NCBI RefSeq assembly: GCF_022201045.2
Contig: NC_068557.1
Location: 30,915,501 to 30,979,500, forward strand
DNA from: Citrus sinensis
Lineage: Eukaryota; Streptophyta; Magnoliopsida; Sapindales; Rutaceae
Reading direction: 5' to 3'
Length of the DNA: 64,000 nucleotides
The translations under genes were made by a program, and so were the position numbers. Within the stretch, counting starts at the first letter, position 1, and each line of letters begins with the position of its first letter. A model generated the notes under the pieces. That model was not told where the DNA came from. It did not search any database and saw nothing but the letters and a program-made list of their open reading frames with translations. This document shows positions 59,627-64,000 of the stretch, one piece after another.

Positions 59627-61426
59627 CCTGAATACACTTCTCCAAACAACCCACCCAATACAAGGACCCCTGTTTGGGTGTCGTTTTTATAAGAAAGACA
59701 CTAACCAAAGCTAGGGCGTTTCGGAGTTTGTTGTGAAAACAAGGCGATGGCATTTTTTTTTTAATGCTAATAAGAGGGCGGTGGTTGGAGAGTTGAGGTG
59801 TTGGTGTCAATGTTTTGCAGGCAAGGAGAGATGAGAAGCAATGTCTCTGTTGCATTCTCCTCTGAAAAGATTTGAAATTTTTGCGGGAAGTTGAAGGAAG
59901 GTTTCGGTTGAGCAGGGTACATCTTTAACTGACATTTCTTCTCTATCAAGTCCCCTGTACAGAGGGATAGCAATTTTGCCCACAAATCTGTAGTTACCTG
60001 CCTTACAAACCTCTCTACTAAACGGTAATTTTACGGATAATGGATGGTTTTAGTAATATAAATTAAAATGATGCAGATAGCAGGCGAATTTAATTTTTTT
60101 TAAAATATATATATCTTGCTAACCCACATAACATTTCTTTATCTTTTAAATTGTGTAATTTTTGACATTTTAATCAAGAAAATATAAGGTAAAATTAACA
60201 ATAGTTAGACCTAACTAAAAGTTTGATAATGAGCTGATCAGTTAATCAATTGGGCGTGGAAAAGTACTAAATTGTCCAAGCATTGCATGTTGATACTGTT
60301 TTGTACAGGTTGCTGTAAAGCTTAGCAGGTACCGAAGTTAATTACTAGCTATTTGCTTTTGGTTTCGTTTGTTTATTATAAGGAGGGATGGTATACTATT
60401 GAAAAGGAACTGGATTTTGTGCTAATGTTTAATCTCAATCTAAAATATCGGTAATTTTGTCTCAATCTAATTAAAGTTAAATTAATTCACTTGTGTGTGT
60501 GTGTATCCAATAATTTATATTTTTAAGTTGGGCACCCGCAATAAATTTATTGGATGCCAGTGCAAATTTGATAATTGTTCAAATTCGTAATATACGGGTT
60601 TTTCAAAGAAAAAGAAAATTTGAATCCTGCTGTGTCCGCAGTGAAGGTTTAGTAATTTAAATTTTTTTGACGGTGCAAGCCGCACCTCACCCTACCCATT
60701 GCATCTCTGGTAGACCGAATAAAACGGTGCAACACAGCACAAAACGAAAAACAAAAATAAGTAAAGATAGGGCCTCATTTAAAAATAAAGTAAATTAACA
60801 TTTTATTAAATTTCCTGTGAAAATATCATTGTTTTGTCAAGGAAGTGTCTCTATTACAGCTTTTCTTGTCTCTATTAACATTTTGTCAATTTTATCTGAA
60901 TAAATATTGTTCAAACAAAATCTGCCTTCCTTTCGGTGTTCTTCAATTAAATCGCCAGATGCCTAAATGAGGAATGGGGATATCCGAATAGAATTTGTAT
61001 AATTCACCAAAAAAGAAAAAAAAAAGGTCTGTATCTTTTTAGCTCTCTTTCAAGTAATTACTTAAGGCTCTTTCACTAATAAATTGACACAGAACTTGCA
61101 AAAAATTCCAAAATTTGTTAGAGATCAGACACAGATCGGGCGAATCACTAGTTAAGTGATTCGATTATATTAATAATTTCAAGAAACAAAAGATATTCAT
61201 GGACGTTAATAGACCGAATCATGTTACATGGCAAAGATATATTACTGGACCAACAGCGAGGCTATCTAACACAGTTGGTCAGGGACACCTATGTGCAGTG
61301 CAGCCACCTTAAGATCATCGAGGTGTATTTCTCAATAACAGTAAAACTCCAATAAAAGCAATACAGGTTTCTGGGCCATGCACTCCAGGAATATGAATTT
61401 TTCAGTCAGATAACGGCGGCTTCGAT
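59627..61426. promoter_or_regulatory. CESA8-like promoter and intergenic spacer
   Basis: The region from 59627 to roughly 60000 is likely 5' UTR and promoter of the minus-strand CESA8-like gene. A (TG)n run lies at 60491-60504. 61010-61025 is an A-rich tract. The part near 61200-61426 is probably the 3' UTR of the WD40 gene. Secondary-wall MYB/NAC sites may be present but I did not find a convincing cluster. Confidence 0.4.
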
Positions 61427-64000
61427 CTATGAAATTGAATAGACCTTTACCACTTTGGAAGTGTCACAGACAACAAGGTTTTCAGATTCAGTAGGGGTTG
61501 TGCAGAGCCAATTAACCTGCCGTAGTGAGAGACAGAAATAAAAACTTAAAAAAAAAAAAAAAATAATAATAATAATAATAATAAAGAAAAATTGACAAGT
61601 AAAAAACCCGACCACAAGACTTCCACCAAAGCTTACCTTTTTGTTCAAATTGATGTTCTTAATTAGAAGATCATTGTTGATACTAGTCTGCACCCCCTGA
61701 AATCTGGAGCAATCCCAGACCTTTACCAACTTATCATTACCACCTGAGATTAAATACTTTCCCCTCTCCCCAAACATTGAAAATGCCACACAAGAAGCAG
61801 CAGCAGTATGGCCACCAACAGAATAATCTAGATGCAGCCTCTTTCCACCACTTTGATCTAGAATTTCCATTTCTGCATCCCGAATATTAACTTTTGATGT
61901 GGATTGAGAGCCCTTCAGCGGTTTTGTGGTACTTTTTGACCTACTTATATTAAGTTCTGATTCAATATTGATCACATCAACAACACCATCACCCTTAGCA
62001 ACGACACATATTTTGTTTGTTTTGTCTAACATATCAGCATCTGGAATTGCTATTGCATGCACAAAAGCAGGGTTATAGCATTGCCCAGCATTACCATTGT
62101 TTTCAGGTAAGCCTGCACCAACCAAAACATGTGAATAAAAATCTAAAAGACCAGTAGAAACATAACACCAATTTAAACTCCCTTTTAGTTTTTAGGGCCA
62201 TCAGGATTGACTTCATGTTAGCACTCCTTACGGTTTAAGATGTATGTTTTTCAAAAACCCACCAAGGGAGAGGCAACACCAACCATACCTTTTAAAAGAC
62301 ATAAAACTTGTGGACATATATCATGAAATATTACAAGGCAAACAAAATTAAGACTCGTATCATACCAAAATTCACAATCTTGTTTGGACGCCCTTTGGAG
62401 AAGTCCCACATGACAAGCTTTGAATCCAGACCTCCAGAAATGACTGTCAGGATTACCCAAAAAGGGGAAAAAAAGAAGAAGAAAAAAAACAGACACCAGA
62501 GTATTTAAGTTGCATGTTTGATTGATTATGCTGAAGTACAACATGAAAAGTCATCTTCTTAGTGACTTGGTCTAACAGACCCAACTTATAGCAGAATTGT
62601 ACAAATTTCACACTTAAGCAATACAGTTCCAAACATCAACCAGAACCATAAACTTGAAAAATATTACCTTCCCAAGGTTTCCAGGGTATGAATTGCACAC
62701 TGCTACAGATCTATGATGCATAGTTAAGGTGACGGAATTATGATTAAAAGCCTACAAGTAAGAGAAATTAAGTAAATAATAACCCCCCCCCCCAAAAAAA
62801 AAAAGGCTCTAAACTAATTTCGAGATAGTTTCATACAACATTTATATGAATTTTTCTGGAAGAAAGAAAACTGTCATCACATCAGATACACAGCAGAGAT
62901 ATTTATGAGAAACCAAGCCCATGTTGCATGCTTACAAGGTGCATGTTAAAGGACAACGATAAGGTAAGCTTGTCATATATGAGGTAGGATACACTTGAAT
63001 GGCCAGCTCTCAGTGATTTATAAAGGCAATGCTGGCGAATATCAATGATCTGCCACATGAATGATTATAAGCAATTATTCAGAAACAAAAGCATTACTGA
63101 AAAAATAGAAACATTTTTTTCCCTAGTTTCAGGCAACAGGAAATAAAAGATGCTGTTAAGCATTACGATGTTGAATTCTTTGTAAGAGCCAGTGAGATAG
63201 AGAAAAAGAGACATCCAAACCAAAACTAGAAATAACATAACAAACAATATTTGCAGTTATGAATTATCAATAATATGACTGCGAGAAATCTCAATACCTT
63301 AACATCACCACCATCATCTGCGCAAGCAAGAAAAGATGACTTAGGGTTGCACACGATCTGCACTTGTCAAACAAGCTTCACTTTAGACAGCTTGCGATGT
63401 ATCATCACTATTAGATACAACCATCAAGATCTCACAATTTGGGCATATGCTAGAACAATAAGCCAATCAACTCCAATAAAAAGGCAGATAAACACAAAGA
63501 GTAACACAGTTCAAAAATCTAACTATATATTATCCACGTTACCTGATTTATCTCCTCTTTGTTATAGTTGTAGCTCTCTAATGGCCTCCACGATGCAGGC
63601 TTGAAATGCATGGAGAATGATAGGTTAGTGCAGAAGAGAAACAGGGATTATCGTTGAGGAATTATGCTTAGAACAAAAGAGGGTTACCATATGCACATCA
63701 AAAGATTTGACTTCCTTTCCCGAGGAAACGTAGATAATGTCTTCATTCCCTGCATTCGACAATGATCATTAACAAGAAATATGAGTCAGCAGCTTTCAGA
63801 AGTTGCATACAATCATTCAAGTCTAAACATTTGCAACTAGCTCTTTTATGCTCGTTAGAGATTCAAGTGCTAACTAACTAGGTGCCTTTCTAGGAAGTAG
63901 TCTCAAGTGCTTTTCAAAAAGAAAGGTGCTTTTACTCAAACAAACACACACACACACACAATAAAGAAACACTCGCAAGGTACAGTAAGATACAAAAGTC
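61427..64000 (-). CDS. WD40-repeat protein, C-terminal part (runs off the window)
   Basis: The last exons are 61427-61516 and 61637-62111. Upstream pieces recognisable by eye are GLDSKLVMWDFSKGRPNKIV (about 62370-62445), SSVQFIPWKPWE (about 62670-62705), a block with VIDIRQHCLYKSLRAGHSS-like sequence (about 62965-63050), CADDGGDVK (about 63300-63330), ASWRPLESYNYNKEEINQ (about 63545-63600) and GNEDIIYVSSGKEVKSFDVH (about 63685-63755). These are beta-propeller blades with WD- or GxD-type ends. The final blade is ISGGNDKLVKVWDCSRFQG and the protein ends KVVKVYSIS. The start lies beyond 64000. Such proteins are scaffolds; the partner cannot be inferred. Arabidopsis At5g45760, a WD40 protein, is the likely counterpart from memory of gene order. 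Confidence 0.85.
61546..61584. repeat. A-run plus (TAA)n microsatellite in an intron
   Basis: About 15 A followed by seven TAA/AAT units in the last intron of the WD40 gene, just below the 61637 donor. Likely polymorphic. Confidence 0.85.

Overview
The window is nuclear DNA of a eudicot plant. The evidence is AT-rich intergenic DNA, many short GT-AG introns, and plant-specific families: a nucleobase-ascorbate transporter, LRR receptor kinases, a DYW-type PPR protein and a cellulose synthase. The style fits a Sapindales/rosid genome such as Citrus, but that is an impression. No bacterial operon, CRISPR array, phage or novel gene system was found.

Layout. 1.1-5.1 kb (+): NAT6-like transporter, with a 141-bp palindromic MITE in an intron. 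5.6-8.9 kb (-): plant O-fucosyltransferase-type protein. 10.4-17.0 kb (-): decaying LRR receptor kinase locus, made of a kinase relic and one large pseudogene split by a hAT-like element. 17.1-22.6 kb: repeat-rich gap with a 918-bp hAT element and a tRNA-derived SINE. 22.8-26.1 kb (+): BIN2-like GSK3 kinase. 28.2-31.8 kb (+): LRR receptor kinase of the At5g45780 type. 33.4-35.7 kb (+): RING-CH protein. 37.7 kb (+): tRNA-Glu(CUC), just upstream of a ribosomal protein uL5/RPL11 gene (37.9-39.4 kb). 40.0-41.5 kb (-): Rho-N domain protein, head-to-head with a DOT4-like DYW PPR protein (42.1-44.7 kb, +). 44.9-46.9 kb: two MITE-like elements. 49.0-50.4 kb (-): RLP51/SNC2-like receptor-like protein. 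52.9-53.8 kb: lone gypsy-type LTR. 54.3-59.6 kb (-): CESA8-like cellulose synthase. 61.4 kb to the right edge (-): WD40 protein, cut by the window end.

From memory, the order BIN2, RPL11, Rho-N, DOT4, RLP51, CESA8 matches Arabidopsis At4g18710-At4g18780. The At5g45780-type kinase and the WD40 gene match the duplicated Arabidopsis block near At5g45760-45780. The window therefore looks like an unduplicated ancestral version of both blocks. The genes do not form one pathway. Two links are plausible: the Rho-N and DOT4-like proteins both look plastid-targeted and share a 549-bp divergent promoter, and BIN2 and CESA8 both belong to growth and cell-wall biology.

Multiexon models were assembled by eye from frame continuity and GT-AG sites, with no transcript data. 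Exon edges are exact where a single number is given and otherwise approximate.
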